Source: Nitrospirota bacterium (lineage in GTDB: Bacteria > Nitrospirota > Nitrospiria > Nitrospirales > Nitrospiraceae). Taken from it: a stretch of 42,087 nt of DNA. Position numbers and translations under genes: made by a program. Of this stretch, positions 1 to 7,690 are shown piece after piece; positions within the stretch are counted from its first letter, which is position 1, and every line of letters begins with the position of its first letter. Under the pieces are notes generated by a model. The model had not been told where the DNA came from, did no database searches, and saw only the letters and a program-made list of their open reading frames with translations. The stretch is from positions 1 to 42,087 of the forward strand of contig JAPLLI010000042.1 in assembly GCA_026387615.1 (NCBI GenBank), in the 5' to 3' direction.

Positions 1-140
1 GCGCCCGGTCACGCCGACACGCGCGCATCCGTGGCGCAAGCGCCTGCTGCCGGAAGGAACACGACACGCGGCGGCGGGCATCACATAAACCGGACATTTC
101 TACTATGGGAGAAAGAGGACATTTCTACTGTGGTTTGACA
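1..140. mobile_element. Right end of an insertion sequence (IS21-like terminal repeats)
   Basis: Two direct copies of a 13-nt word (GGACATTTCTACT) lie at 92-104 and 117-129, 25 nt apart. They are followed by TTTGACA ending at 140. Repeated words of this kind inside a terminus ending in ...CA are typical of IS21-like elements. The 3' end of a coding frame stops at 86-88, just before them. The body of the element lies left of the window. The family assignment is inference; the repeated terminal words are directly visible. Confidence 0.5.
2..88 (+). CDS. Transposase C-terminal fragment (partial, cut by window edge)
   Basis: An open frame enters from the left edge and encodes 28 residues rich in Arg and Pro (contains HPWRKRLLPEG) before TAA at 86-88. 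Its position directly against the repeated IS terminus suggests it is the tail of a transposase or IS-encoded protein. Too little is present to identify the family from the protein alone. Confidence 0.4.
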   Translation, partial: RPVTPTRAHPWRKRLLPEGTRHAAAGIT

Positions 141-243
141 CAGACCGTCGCGAGTTCTTGACAGGCGTGAAAAAGGAGTGCAGTCTGTCCGCTTCCTTGT
201 ACCGAAGCCAAGACTATTCACTATTATTTCCCAGGAGGTGCCT

Positions 244-543
244 ATGCAGAAGTTGATGATTGCGGCGTTGACCGCATTGTGTCTGGCCGGGGTCAGTTCG
301 CTGGTCATGGCCGATGAAGCCATCAAGGGCGAGATCGGGACGATGAAGTCCGAGGTCGCGGTTGAAAAAGAGTCAGTGAAAGCCGACTCGAAGGGCAAGA
401 AGAAGGCCCACAAAAAGAAGATGAAGTCGAAGCGTCACGCGGCGAAGGGCAAGATGAAAGCGCAAAAAGAGGAAGCGCCGGTCGCCGCTCCAGCGGCTCC
501 GGCTCCTGCAGCCCCAGCCGCGGCTCCAGCCGCAGGCCACTAA
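244..543 (+). CDS. Secreted Lys/Ala/Pro-rich small protein
   Basis: This 99-aa protein has no recognised catalytic family. Residues 1-23 form a signal peptide with a hydrophobic core and probable cleavage after VMA. The mature part begins with a short acidic/neutral stretch, passes into a strongly basic Lys-rich block (about residues 50-80), and ends in an Ala-Pro tail of repeated APAAP units. The start at 244 is fixed by AGGAGGTG at 233-240, five bases upstream; an in-frame extension to 178 has no ribosome site and would bury the signal peptide. The composition suggests a periplasmic or surface polycation that binds nucleic acid, anionic lipid or polysaccharide, but that is inference. A 17-bp hairpin follows the stop. 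The upstream neighbour is an IS end about 100 bp away. Confidence 0.8.
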   Translation: MQKLMIAALTALCLAGVSSLVMADEAIKGEIGTMKSEVAVEKESVKADSKGKKKAHKKKMKSKRHAAKGKMKAQKEEAPVAAPAAPAPAAPAAAPAAGH

Positions 544-568
544 GCTCGCGTAGTCGCGTCAGTCTTGT

Positions 569-610
569 GCACGGCCCCCGGGAGGCTTTCCTCCCGGGGG
601 CCGTGCTTAT
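569..610 (+). terminator. Strong hairpin terminator after the Lys/Ala-rich gene
   Basis: The arms at 569-585 and 590-606 are perfectly complementary over 17 bp (GC-rich core) with a CTTT loop. Only a short TTAT follows, so the T-tract is weak; termination is likely but may be partial. It sits 25 bases after the stop codon at 543. Confidence 0.75.
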
Positions 611-631
611 GTGAGGAGCCTCTTCCCTTGC

Positions 632-660
632 TTGTTCCCTCAGAGCCCGTTTGCTAGGAT
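632..660 (+). promoter_or_regulatory. Probable sigma-70 promoter of exonuclease III
   Basis: TTGTTC (632-637), a 17-nt spacer and TAGGAT (655-660), with TGC just before the -10 (extended -10 form). It lies 30 bases upstream of the ATG at 691 and just after the preceding terminator. Confidence 0.5.
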
Positions 661-690
661 GCGCCGCCTGAATATCCAAGGGGTCTTTGC

Positions 691-1464
691 ATGAAAATCG
701 CCACGTTCAACGTCAATTCGCTCCGCAAACGTTTGCCCATCGTGCTGGACTGGCTGGCTCAGCAGAAGCCCGACGTGCTGTGCCTTCAGGAAACCAAGGT
801 TCAGGATAGCGAGTGTCCGCTGCTGGCCCTGGCGGAATCCGGGTACGAAATCACGTATCGGGGGATGAAGTCCTATAACGGGGTTGCGATTTTGAGCCGG
901 GAGAAACCGGAGGCAGTGGCTTATGGGTTCGATGACGGAGGCGATGTGGAGGACGCGCGGCTCCTGCGCGTGGTGATCAAGGGGATTCCGATCATCAACA
1001 CCTACGTGCCGCAGGGCTTCGAGATCGATTCACCCAAGTATCAATATAAGCTGGGCTGGTACGACCGGCTCCGCAAGTATTTCGAGAAGCATTTGTCGCC
1101 GGACAAACCGGCCATCTGGTGCGGCGACATGAACGTCGCGCCACGGCCGATGGACGTGCACAGCCCTGAAAAACATCTCAAGCATGTCTGTTACCACGAG
1201 GATGCGCGGCGGGCTTATGAGAAGACAGTGGCCTGGGGATTTCAGGACGTGTTCGTGAAGCTCTATCCGGACCGGCAGCAATATACGTTTTGGGATTACC
1301 GGGCTCCGGCATCGTTGGAAGCGAATCGAGGCTGGCGCATCGACCATATTTTGGCAACGGCCCCGCTGGCGGAGCACTGTGTCAGAGTAGAAGTGGACGT
1401 CGAGCCGCGGCGAGCGAAAGACCCCTCAGATCATACATTCTTATGGGCGGAGTTTTCGGTCTAA
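691..1464 (+). CDS. xth: Exodeoxyribonuclease III (AP endonuclease)
   Basis: This 257-aa enzyme of the EEP (exonuclease-endonuclease-phosphatase) fold cleaves the backbone 5' of abasic sites and removes 3' blocking groups in base excision repair. The active-site set is visible: N7 in FNVNSLR, E34 in LQETK, the GDMN block with D146 and N148, the WRIDHI motif near residue 218, and the terminal D247-H248 in SDHTF. The length matches the Xth family (about 255-270 aa). The ATG at 691 has an AAGGGG ribosome site and a promoter at 632-660. It is monocistronic, with a terminator upstream and a convergent small gene downstream. Confidence 0.95.
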   Translation: MKIATFNVNSLRKRLPIVLDWLAQQKPDVLCLQETKVQDSECPLLALAESGYEITYRGMKSYNGVAILSREKPEAVAYGFDDGGDVEDARLLRVVIKGIPIINTYVPQGFEIDSPKYQYKLGWYDRLRKYFEKHLSPDKPAIWCGDMNVAPRPMDVHSPEKHLKHVCYHEDARRAYEKTVAWGFQDVFVKLYPDRQQYTFWDYRAPASLEANRGWRIDHILATAPLAEHCVRVEVDVEPRRAKDPSDHTFLWAEFSV

Positions 1465-1555
1465 CCACGAGCGCGACGTCCACGTCTGCTCAATTCGGTT
1501 GGTTCGGCAAGTCGTCCGTTCCAACCGAACTGATCCATGATGTCGAACAAACCAG

Positions 1556-1726
1556 TTATGCCGCATCCAGAGCCGGTTGCTTCGCACGCAGCGAAGTGAC
1601 GCGATTCTGTGCGATGAGCGGATCCAGGACTAGGCCGCAATTGAGACAGCGGAGCACGGCCACGTCCTGCGAGAAATCCGGTCGCGACTCTTTCACCATC
1701 AGCCCATTGCATTTTTTACAGGTCAT
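1556..1726 (-). CDS. 56-aa zinc-ribbon protein
   Basis: The reverse strand encodes a 56-aa protein with two knuckles, CKKC at residues 3-6 and CLNC at 27-30, spaced as in a treble-clef or zinc-ribbon fold that would bind one Zn ion. The tail (about 31-56) is neutral to basic. A strong AGGAGGTGGAG ribosome site lies about seven bases before the ATG at 1726, which, with the ordered cysteines, makes this a convincing gene despite its size. The function is unknown; such mini zinc ribbons often act as nucleic-acid or protein adaptors, which is family-level inference. It converges on exonuclease III, whose stop is at 1464. Confidence 0.8.
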   Translation of the reverse strand: MTCKKCNGLMVKESRPDFSQDVAVLRCLNCGLVLDPLIAQNRVTSLRAKQPALDAA

Positions 1727-1983
1727 CGTCTCCACCTCCTGCGGTCATCTATTCCAGTATCGATGAAACGGCCATGCACGAGGCAGACTGTAGCATTGCA
1801 AGATTAACGGGGTGTTAACTGGCAGTTAAAACCCTCTAATGTCCGGAAGTGAGGCACGGCAGGCTCGCCGGGGAATTCAGTCGCTCCGTGCCAGGCCCGA
1901 TCTTGCCGGTCAGAAGCTTTCTGCAACGTCGGATGCTTTCCCTCGGGGAATCGGTTATTCTGCGCGGCCCACACGAGACCAAT

Positions 1984-3276
1984 ATGCTGGCACCACAACG
2001 CTGGATTCCGCTCCCGCTCTATACGCAAGTGCTCATCGCCGTGGCCTGCGGGGCGTTGCTCGGAGCCATCTTCGGTCAGGAGTCCTATCTGGGCGGTCTG
2101 CGTAACGAGCATCTGGGGCGGATCGGCCTGCTCGTCGTCACGCTGCTCAAGACGCTCGCTATCCCGCTCATCTTCTTTGCGATCCTCGACGCGCTCATCC
2201 GCACCAGCCTCCCGCTGCGTCAGGGGGCCAAGTTGCTGGTCATCTGTTTCGTCAACGTTTCCGTCGCCATGACGATCGGTCTCGTGATCATGAACACCTG
2301 GCAGCCGGGCCGGGCCTGGGTCGGCCACGTCGACGAGTTGCTGCACCTCGTGCCGGGCTCCGCGCCATCGGCGGGCCAGCTCTCGGCAGTGCAGACCGGG
2401 GCACAAAGCCCGTTTGAGTACCTCGCGTCCTATATTCCCCGCACCATCATGGCGCCGTTTTCCAGCAGCAACATCATTGGCGTCGTCCTCCTCGCCCTGG
2501 TCCTTGGCGCCACGCTTCGCCGTCTGCGGGGAGCGGCCAAGCAGGGGAGTGGGGTGGTCCATGTGTTGGTGGGCAGCATCGAGCGAGTCTATGGTTGGCT
2601 CGTGCAGATGCTCGGGTGGATCATTCTCGCGGTGCCGCTCGCCGTCTTCGGCGTCGTCGCGCAGGTCGTCGGCAAGGCGGGCATCGGTGTCTTCACCGTC
2701 CTCTGGATCTTTCTCGCCGCCATGCTCCTGGGGCTTGCCGTCCATGCGCTCGTCTACTATCCGCTCGTCGCCTGGCTGGTGGGGAAGAAGTCGCCGAAGG
2801 TCTACCTGGGGCAGGGGGCCGACGCGATCATGACCGCCATGTCCTGCAACAGCAGCCTCGCCACCGTGCCGGTCACGCTCCGGTGCCTTGAGCGCATGAA
2901 CGTTTCGCCGCAATCGTCGCGTCTCGCCGCCTGTATCGGCACGAACCTCAACAATGACGGCGTCACCCTCTACGAGGCGATGGCCGCGCTTTTTCTCGCT
3001 CAGGCGCTGGGGTTCGACCTGCCGATGGCGAATCAGATCTTGATCGTGGTCGCCTCGATCATTGCGGGGGCTGGCGTGGCCGGCATTCCAGAAGCCGGGC
3101 TGATCGTGTTGCCGCTCGTCCTTTCAGCCGCGGGTCTGCCGGCCCATGTCATCGTCGCAGCCATTCCCCTCATCATGACCGTGGATTGGATCATCGCGCG
3201 AGCCCGCTCCGGCGTGAACGTCATGAGCGACATGCTCGTCGCCATTCTCCTCGATACGGGTCGTCGCGTTGGGTGA
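1984..3276 (+). CDS. Dicarboxylate/amino-acid:cation symporter (DAACS/GltP-like)
   Basis: This 430-aa multi-pass membrane carrier couples Na+ or H+ to uptake of dicarboxylates or acidic amino acids. Visible family signatures are a serine-rich hairpin (CNSSLATVP), an NMDG-type motif written here as NLNNDGVTLYE, the second hairpin (AGVAGIPEAGL) and a C-terminal D...R...NVMSD helix. In the NMDG motif the usual Met, which contributes to sodium coordination in homologues, is Asn; substrate or ion use may therefore differ. The start at 1984 is chosen because the first membrane helix begins ten residues later; in-frame starts at 1933 and 1849 would add an unstructured leader. No ribosome site precedes 1984, so the exact start is uncertain. 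Confidence 0.85.
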   Translation: MLAPQRWIPLPLYTQVLIAVACGALLGAIFGQESYLGGLRNEHLGRIGLLVVTLLKTLAIPLIFFAILDALIRTSLPLRQGAKLLVICFVNVSVAMTIGLVIMNTWQPGRAWVGHVDELLHLVPGSAPSAGQLSAVQTGAQSPFEYLASYIPRTIMAPFSSSNIIGVVLLALVLGATLRRLRGAAKQGSGVVHVLVGSIERVYGWLVQMLGWIILAVPLAVFGVVAQVVGKAGIGVFTVLWIFLAAMLLGLAVHALVYYPLVAWLVGKKSPKVYLGQGADAIMTAMSCNSSLATVPVTLRCLERMNVSPQSSRLAACIGTNLNNDGVTLYEAMAALFLAQALGFDLPMANQILIVVASIIAGAGVAGIPEAGLIVLPLVLSAAGLPAHVIVAAIPLIMTVDWIIARARSGVNVMSDMLVAILLDTGRRVG

Positions 3277-3440
3277 TCTGGTTTCTCTCGTGGGTGTCCT
3301 TCCGGGGACCGTGACCGTTGGTCCTGTATGTAGAGCCGGACGGCCTGCGGACAGAGCGGGAACCGTTCGTGAGCAGGGGGACCGACGGTTCACGGAATTC
3401 CACAGAGTTTTTTTACTATTCTGTTAGAGGAGGTGTTGCG

Positions 3441-4241
3441 ATGCCAGGAATGGATTCCCTCATAGGATATGTCATCCACTACGGGTTTCAAGTGCTGGGC
3501 GCGGCGATCGTGTTTGGGGCTGGGGTGCTGGTCGCCCGCTGGGTTGGCAAGCTGACGCAGCAGTGGCTCGAGCACCAGGACATGGAGCCGCCAGTCCGGA
3601 TGTTGTTGGCCAAGGCCGTGCAGATCGTGATTCTGCTCTTTGCCACTATGGCATCGCTGGGTCAGTTGGGCGTCCAGATTGCACCGCTGCTCGCCGGCAT
3701 CGGTGTGGCCGGCCTCGGCGTCGGGTTGGCCTTGCAAGGCGTGTTGAGCAACCTGGTGGCCGGGCTCTCGATTATTTTCACTAAACCCTATCGGGTGGGG
3801 GAACAGATCTCGCTCCTGGGTGTGCAGGGGGACGTCGTCGCCATCGGGATCTTTTCGACGACGCTCCTGCATCCCGATCGTTCAAGCATCGTCATTCCCA
3901 ACCGCAAAATCGTGGGGGAGATCCTGCATAATTTCGGAACCATCCGCCAGCTCCATCTCCAAGTCGGCGTGGCCTATCGCACGAACCTGAGTGAGGCGCT
4001 GGCGCTCGTGCGAGAGATCCTGGTTCAGAATCCCGGCGTCCTCACGGATCCCGCCCCTCTGGTGGGAGTTTCCCAACTGGGCGATTCTGCTATCACGATC
4101 TCCATTGCACCCTGGACGTCGGCCGTCAACGTCGCGAGGGTTCAAGGGGAATTGAACCAAGCCATCGTCGAACGGTTCCTGGCGGCACAGATTGAGATTC
4201 CCTTTCCGCAACATGAAGTCCGGATGCTTTCGACGGTCTAA
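3441..4241 (+). CDS. mscS: MscS-family small-conductance mechanosensitive channel
   Basis: A 266-aa inner-membrane channel that opens under membrane tension to release solutes during hypo-osmotic shock. Three membrane segments are seen (about residues 12-34, 55-78 and 82-112). The last is the Gly/Ala-rich pore helix (GIGVAGLGVGLALQGVLSN) diagnostic of MscS. It is followed by the beta domain (PYRVGEQI, IPNRKIVG) and the mixed C-terminal domain. The length is close to E. coli MscS (286 aa). The start at 3441 is set by AGAGGAGGT at 3426-3433; a longer frame from 3318 has no ribosome site. It is probably transcribed alone, about 160 bp after the symporter gene. Confidence 0.93.
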   Translation: MPGMDSLIGYVIHYGFQVLGAAIVFGAGVLVARWVGKLTQQWLEHQDMEPPVRMLLAKAVQIVILLFATMASLGQLGVQIAPLLAGIGVAGLGVGLALQGVLSNLVAGLSIIFTKPYRVGEQISLLGVQGDVVAIGIFSTTLLHPDRSSIVIPNRKIVGEILHNFGTIRQLHLQVGVAYRTNLSEALALVREILVQNPGVLTDPAPLVGVSQLGDSAITISIAPWTSAVNVARVQGELNQAIVERFLAAQIEIPFPQHEVRMLSTV

Positions 4242-4416
4242 TCGAGGCATAAGGATCGGGGGTCTCTTCTCGCTGGAGCGATTAGATCGAAGACGGGCGC
4301 AAGGAGGGTCTGTTCGGTTGGGGAGAAGGGGAAAACGATCATAAAGGGGGGTGAGCGGGGGGCTTGTCCTCCCTCCCTAAGTGGGCTTTCAGGCGGATAA
4401 TTTTGCAACTCGTTGA

Positions 4417-4491
4417 TTATATGGAAATATTCGTTCTTCTTTCGTGGGATTGTTCATGATATGATTTACGGGCTGCTTTCTTGGTCGCCAT
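4417..4491 (-). CDS. 24-aa basic peptide, divergent MATKKAA copy
   Basis: A 24-codon reverse frame starts with the same seven residues (MATKKAA) as the KA-repeat peptide at 4875-4949 and has exactly the same length, but its remainder (RKSYHEQSHERRTNISI) is not a Lys/Ala repeat. A GGGGGAG ribosome site precedes the ATG at 4491. It could be a real diverged paralogue or a decayed copy. Confidence is low because of its size. Confidence 0.35.
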   Translation of the reverse strand: MATKKAARKSYHEQSHERRTNISI

Positions 4492-4518
4492 GGGCTCTCC
4501 CCCGGCGTAGAGAAAGTC

Positions 4519-4554
4519 GGGGAGGTGATGTGGCCATCACCTCCCCATTTTTTT
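4519..4554 (+). terminator. Rho-independent terminator (plus strand)
   Basis: A perfect 12-bp stem with arms at 4519-4530 and 4535-4546, a TGGC loop, then A and seven T residues (4548-4554). It is a canonical terminator for transcripts coming from the left, probably mscS, although it lies 280 bases past that stop. On the reverse strand it lies just upstream of the 24-aa gene at 4417-4491. Confidence 0.85.
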
Positions 4555-4874
4555 GCCTGCTGGCCATCTTATTTCGGTAATCGTACCCTGCCGTTATCTG
4601 CTTCTGCATGGGTTGAGTTCGGATCTGGACCGCGAACGCGTGGCTCTCTCAGGACAAACTTGTCCGTCCTGTACCGATGAAGATCTGGTTGTGGAATACA
4701 GGGTCTGTCTCGTGACAGATGATCGCTCGGATAGTAGAGCGTCTCAAAAATTCTGCGGGTGAATATGTTGCTTGGTCGCCGTCTGTGACGTCTGTGAGCT
4801 GCGGCGTTGGTCGGAGGGATATCGAGAGAGAGGGAAGGTGAGGAGGCGACGTGGCCGCCGCCCCCTCAATGGCA
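4555..4874. other. Intergenic stretch without a supported gene
   Basis: A plus-strand frame here (4553-4762, TTG start) contains one CPSC pair but no ribosome site, and it begins inside the terminator T-tract. An imperfect 9-bp inverted repeat (GAGGGGGCG against CGCCTCCTC, reverse strand) lies just after the stop of the 24-aa KA gene and could be a weak terminator without a T-run. I see nothing else. Confidence 0.4.
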
Positions 4875-4949
4875 CTACTTCTTCTTCTTGGCCGCCTTCT
4901 TCGCTGGCTTCTTCGCGACCGCCTTCTTCGCTGCTTTCTTCGTTGCCAT
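4875..4949 (-). CDS. 24-aa Lys/Ala-repeat (histone H1-like) peptide
   Basis: The reverse frame encodes a 24-residue peptide made almost only of Lys and Ala, with one Thr, one Val and one Pro (MATKKAAKKAVAKKPAKKAA, then four Lys). The KKA/AKKP pattern is that of the C-terminal tail of eukaryotic H1 and of bacterial H1-like proteins, which bind DNA non-specifically. A GTGGAG ribosome site lies about six bases before the ATG at 4949, and a TACAAT box lies on the same strand at 5001-4996. It is far shorter than the usual bacterial H1-like proteins, so it may be a peptide acting alone or with a partner. Nucleoid association is inference. Confidence 0.6.
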   Translation of the reverse strand: MATKKAAKKAVAKKPAKKAAKKKK

Positions 4950-5264
4950 GAAATCTCCACCCCCCTTCGATGTCAAAATGTGAATTGCTGTGTGTATTGT
5001 ATATCAGAGTTTGAGCAGCGAGTAAAATTTTGTTTGCGAGATTTCTTCGGTGGGCATGAGCGACATAGACCCGCATCCTCTCGCGATGGAAAAAGTGTAG
5101 GGGTTTTGAAACCGTAGAAAGAACAGGAACGGGATCGAGGGGGCCTCTTCTCCTCGCGTTCTCGCCAGCCGCGTCGTTGATTGAATTGTAGGCCAGTTGC
5201 CGTGATACTCTCTGTCGGGTTGCTGGGTGCGACGGGATCGTTGAACAGGAGCGGTGGCAGATTC
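4950..5264. other. Divergent intergenic region with a reverse-strand -10 box
   Basis: This lies between the KA-repeat peptide (reverse) and the flavoprotein (forward). A TACAAT -10-like box for the reverse gene is at 4996-5001. The rest shows no supported gene; the forward frame open from 5181 is the likely untranslated leader of the flavoprotein. Confidence 0.4.
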
Positions 5265-6554
5265 GTGGAAGAGGCACCAGTCGATATCTGTATTGTCGGA
5301 GCCGGGGCTGCGGGCCTGGCTGCTGGTATCTTTGCAGGAGAGGGGGCGGCGGAGACGGGCCTCTCCTGCCAGGTTGTGCTTCTCGACGGGGCCAAGACCC
5401 TCGGAGCCAAGATCCTCGTCTCAGGCGGCGGTCGCTGCAATGTCACGCACGACGTCGTGACGCCGACAGACTTTTTTGGCAATCGCCACATTATCAAAAA
5501 TGTCCTTGCGGCCTTTCCAGTCCAGGCCACGATCGACTGGTTTGCCTCACTGGGTGCGGATCTTACGTGTGAAGAAACCGGCAAGCTGTTTCCCGTGACG
5601 GACAAGGCGCGGACGGTTCTGACGGCGCTCGTCAATCGTTGCCAGGAGCTGGGCCTGGTCATCCGTCCGGATCATCGCGTGACGGACATTGTCCGCCTCA
5701 CTGGCGCGGAGTCCGGTTTCCTCATTCACCATACCCATGGAACCCTGCAAGCCAAGAAGGTCATTTTGGCCACCGGTGGCCGCTCCCTTCCCAAAACGGG
5801 GAGCGACGGATTCGGGTATGAGCTGGCCCGGCGTCTGGGCCATCACGTCAGCGCGACCAGTCCGGCCCTGGCTCCGTTGGTTCTGGACGAGACCCTGTTC
5901 CATAAAGATCTTTCGGGCATTTCACAGGAAGTGGAGCTGACGACGACGGTGAACGGCTCGGTCGTGGACCGAAGGACCGGTAGTTTGCTCTGGACCCATT
6001 TCGGCATCAGTGGCCCGGTCGTGATGGATGCCAGCCGTTTTTGGGCAAGCGCGCAGGAAGCGGGCCAGCCGGTTGATCTATGTGTGAATTTCCTGCCGGC
6101 GCTGACCCAGGAGTCGGCCCGCCAATGGTTCATGGAGCAAGCAGCTAGGGCGCCCCGTCGCTCCCTGACCAAGACCCTGGCGCATCTGGCCACGGAACGA
6201 TTCGCCGAATCCTTCTGCCGTTATGTCGGGATCAACGGACAGACGGCCATGGCCCAACTGCCGCGGAAGGATCGGGATCGCCTGTTGGTGGCGCTCACGA
6301 AGTTTCGGCTTCCGGTGCAGCAGGATCGGGGCTGGAACTATGCGGAGGTTACGGCTGGAGGTGTGCCCCTGGAGGAAGTCAATTTTCGTACGATGGAATC
6401 GAAGCTGGTGCCGGGCCTGTATTTGGCGGGTGAAATCCTCGATTGCGATGGGCGGATCGGGGGCTTCAACTTTCAATGGGCCTGGGCCACGGGATGGCTC
6501 GCCGGGAAGGCGAGCACGAGACCTGTTTCGAGTGATGAGAAGGCTCGCCCATGA
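5265..6554 (+). CDS. HI0933/BaiN-type FAD-dependent oxidoreductase
   Basis: This 429-aa flavoprotein of the HI0933/BaiN/RdsA family is predicted to use FAD and probably NAD(P)H; the substrate is unknown in most members. Visible motifs are the dinucleotide-binding GAGAAGLAAG near the N-terminus, the family signature KILVSGGGRCNVTH, an ATGGRSLPKTGSDG block in the middle, THFGISGPV, and the C-terminal flavin motif GLYLAGEILDCDGRIGG followed by FNFQWAWATG. The start is placed at GTG 5265 because the Rossmann strand begins there; the frame is open back to TTG 5181 without a good ribosome site, so the start is uncertain. The next gene starts 134 bp later on the same strand. Confidence 0.9.
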   Translation: MEEAPVDICIVGAGAAGLAAGIFAGEGAAETGLSCQVVLLDGAKTLGAKILVSGGGRCNVTHDVVTPTDFFGNRHIIKNVLAAFPVQATIDWFASLGADLTCEETGKLFPVTDKARTVLTALVNRCQELGLVIRPDHRVTDIVRLTGAESGFLIHHTHGTLQAKKVILATGGRSLPKTGSDGFGYELARRLGHHVSATSPALAPLVLDETLFHKDLSGISQEVELTTTVNGSVVDRRTGSLLWTHFGISGPVVMDASRFWASAQEAGQPVDLCVNFLPALTQESARQWFMEQAARAPRRSLTKTLAHLATERFAESFCRYVGINGQTAMAQLPRKDRDRLLVALTKFRLPVQQDRGWNYAEVTAGGVPLEEVNFRTMESKLVPGLYLAGEILDCDGRIGGFNFQWAWATGWLAGKASTRPVSSDEKARP

Positions 6555-6688
6555 ACGGCCCCTGTCTTTTACCGGGGTGGGTGCAGGGAACCGGTGTTTT
6601 CTTGACAGAGTGGGGGAGATCATCTATCCGTGGACAGGAAGGCTGGTATGTCGAATCATCCGAGCGGGGGGCAGAGGGACTAGATGAG

Positions 6689-7204
6689 ATGGGACGTATA
6701 TTAAGCTGTCCGCGGTGCAAAAAAGATGGCCCCTTGCGGTCCCATCCGCAATCGCTCGGGGAGCATCTCGCCGCCCTTCTTTTCGTGGCGCCTTTTCGCT
6801 GCCGTTCGTGTAGTCACCGCTTTCTGGCGTCCCGTTTATGGCTGGACCATTCCACGCATCCGACCGATCGCCGCGAGCATCTCCGCATTCCTGTGCGCTT
6901 CGTTCTCTCCTTCTCCGGGGACAAGGTCCGGGGTGAGGGAACGGTGCTGGACCTCTCGATGGGCGGCTGTATGATCAAGAGCGAGGCCTTGGTTCACGTA
7001 GACGATATTTTCTATCTGCAACTGGCGCTCGGTGAAGATGAAGCCCCCCTTGAAGTGGCCGCCATGGTTCGTGGGGTGACGGCACGCGGTATCGCCTTCA
7101 AATTTCTTCGAGCCGCCCAGGAGGACAAGCGCTTGTTTGCCTTCGTCCAGGCGCAGGTCGAGCATTCCGGTAAATCCTCGCAGCACACCATCGTCGCCGC
7201 CTGA
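6689..7204 (+). CDS. Zinc-ribbon plus PilZ domain protein
   Basis: A 171-aa protein. Residues 1-50 hold two cysteine pairs (CPRCKKDG and CRSC) forming a zinc ribbon. Residues about 60-160 are a PilZ domain with the c-di-GMP-binding elements RREHLR (an RxxxR) and DLSMGG (DxSxxG). It is therefore a likely c-di-GMP receptor; the zinc ribbon may be the output or partner interface, but the target process is unknown. The ATG at 6689 is preferred because the first zinc knuckle follows at once and GAGGG lies about ten bases upstream. An in-frame start at 6551, overlapping the flavoprotein stop, would add 46 low-complexity residues. Confidence 0.85.
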   Translation: MGRILSCPRCKKDGPLRSHPQSLGEHLAALLFVAPFRCRSCSHRFLASRLWLDHSTHPTDRREHLRIPVRFVLSFSGDKVRGEGTVLDLSMGGCMIKSEALVHVDDIFYLQLALGEDEAPLEVAAMVRGVTARGIAFKFLRAAQEDKRLFAFVQAQVEHSGKSSQHTIVAA

Positions 7205-7290
7205 GCCGGCCGGCCTGTGACCTGTACATCGTGAACCATGAAAGGCGTCTGAGGCAGAGCGTCCGGCAGCCCTGCATGTTCAGCATCCTG

Positions 7291-7596
7291 TTAACCCGGC
7301 GTTTCCCAGGCAGAATGAAGGGGATGGTCGTTGATCAGCTCCTCATGAGCGGCGAGATCATAGGGTTCTATGGCGAGCTCCTGCTCTTTGAGCGGTTCCG
7401 GGCAGGCGGGGGAACAGAGGTAGGCGCGATAGGATTCCGCCTTCTCCTGTGTGGCGAAGCGGCAGAGTCCATATTCCGGCATGCCGGACGAGGGATGCCA
7501 AAAAGCCAGTTCAATGGCACTCCCCTGATAGATGCCCAGGGTGCGGTGTCGGATCTGAAATCCGCCGGGCAAATGTGAAGAAGGTTCAAGCGACAT
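7291..7596 (-). CDS. Hypothetical protein, 101 aa
   Basis: I do not recognise this protein. It is a soluble 101-aa polypeptide with no signal peptide or membrane segment. A central region (about residues 25-60) contains aromatic residues and a GLCRFATQEKAESYRAYLC element with two of its cysteines, a third following in SPAC. Coding composition is protein-like throughout, and GGAGG lies about 11 bases before the ATG at 7596. A longer frame (to 7731) overlaps the start of lemA and is unlikely. It is divergent from lemA (ATG 7691), so the 94-bp gap must hold both promoters. Confidence 0.6.
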   Translation of the reverse strand: MSLEPSSHLPGGFQIRHRTLGIYQGSAIELAFWHPSSGMPEYGLCRFATQEKAESYRAYLCSPACPEPLKEQELAIEPYDLAAHEELINDHPLHSAWETPG

Positions 7597-7690
7597 CGGA
7601 CGTTCTGCCTCCGTATCATATTGGTAATTCTCATGATAGCATGATCGATATTCTGCGTTATAGCGCCGCGTATGTTGAAGGAGGACGACC

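Noticed and set aside
1804-2913. Long reverse-strand frame opposite the symporter
   Set aside because: Its composition is Arg/Asp/His-rich low-complexity shadow sequence; the plus strand encodes a clear membrane transporter.
4553-4762. Plus-strand frame of 69 codons with a CPSC pair
   Set aside because: It starts with TTG inside the T-tract of a terminator, has no ribosome site, and has only one cysteine pair.
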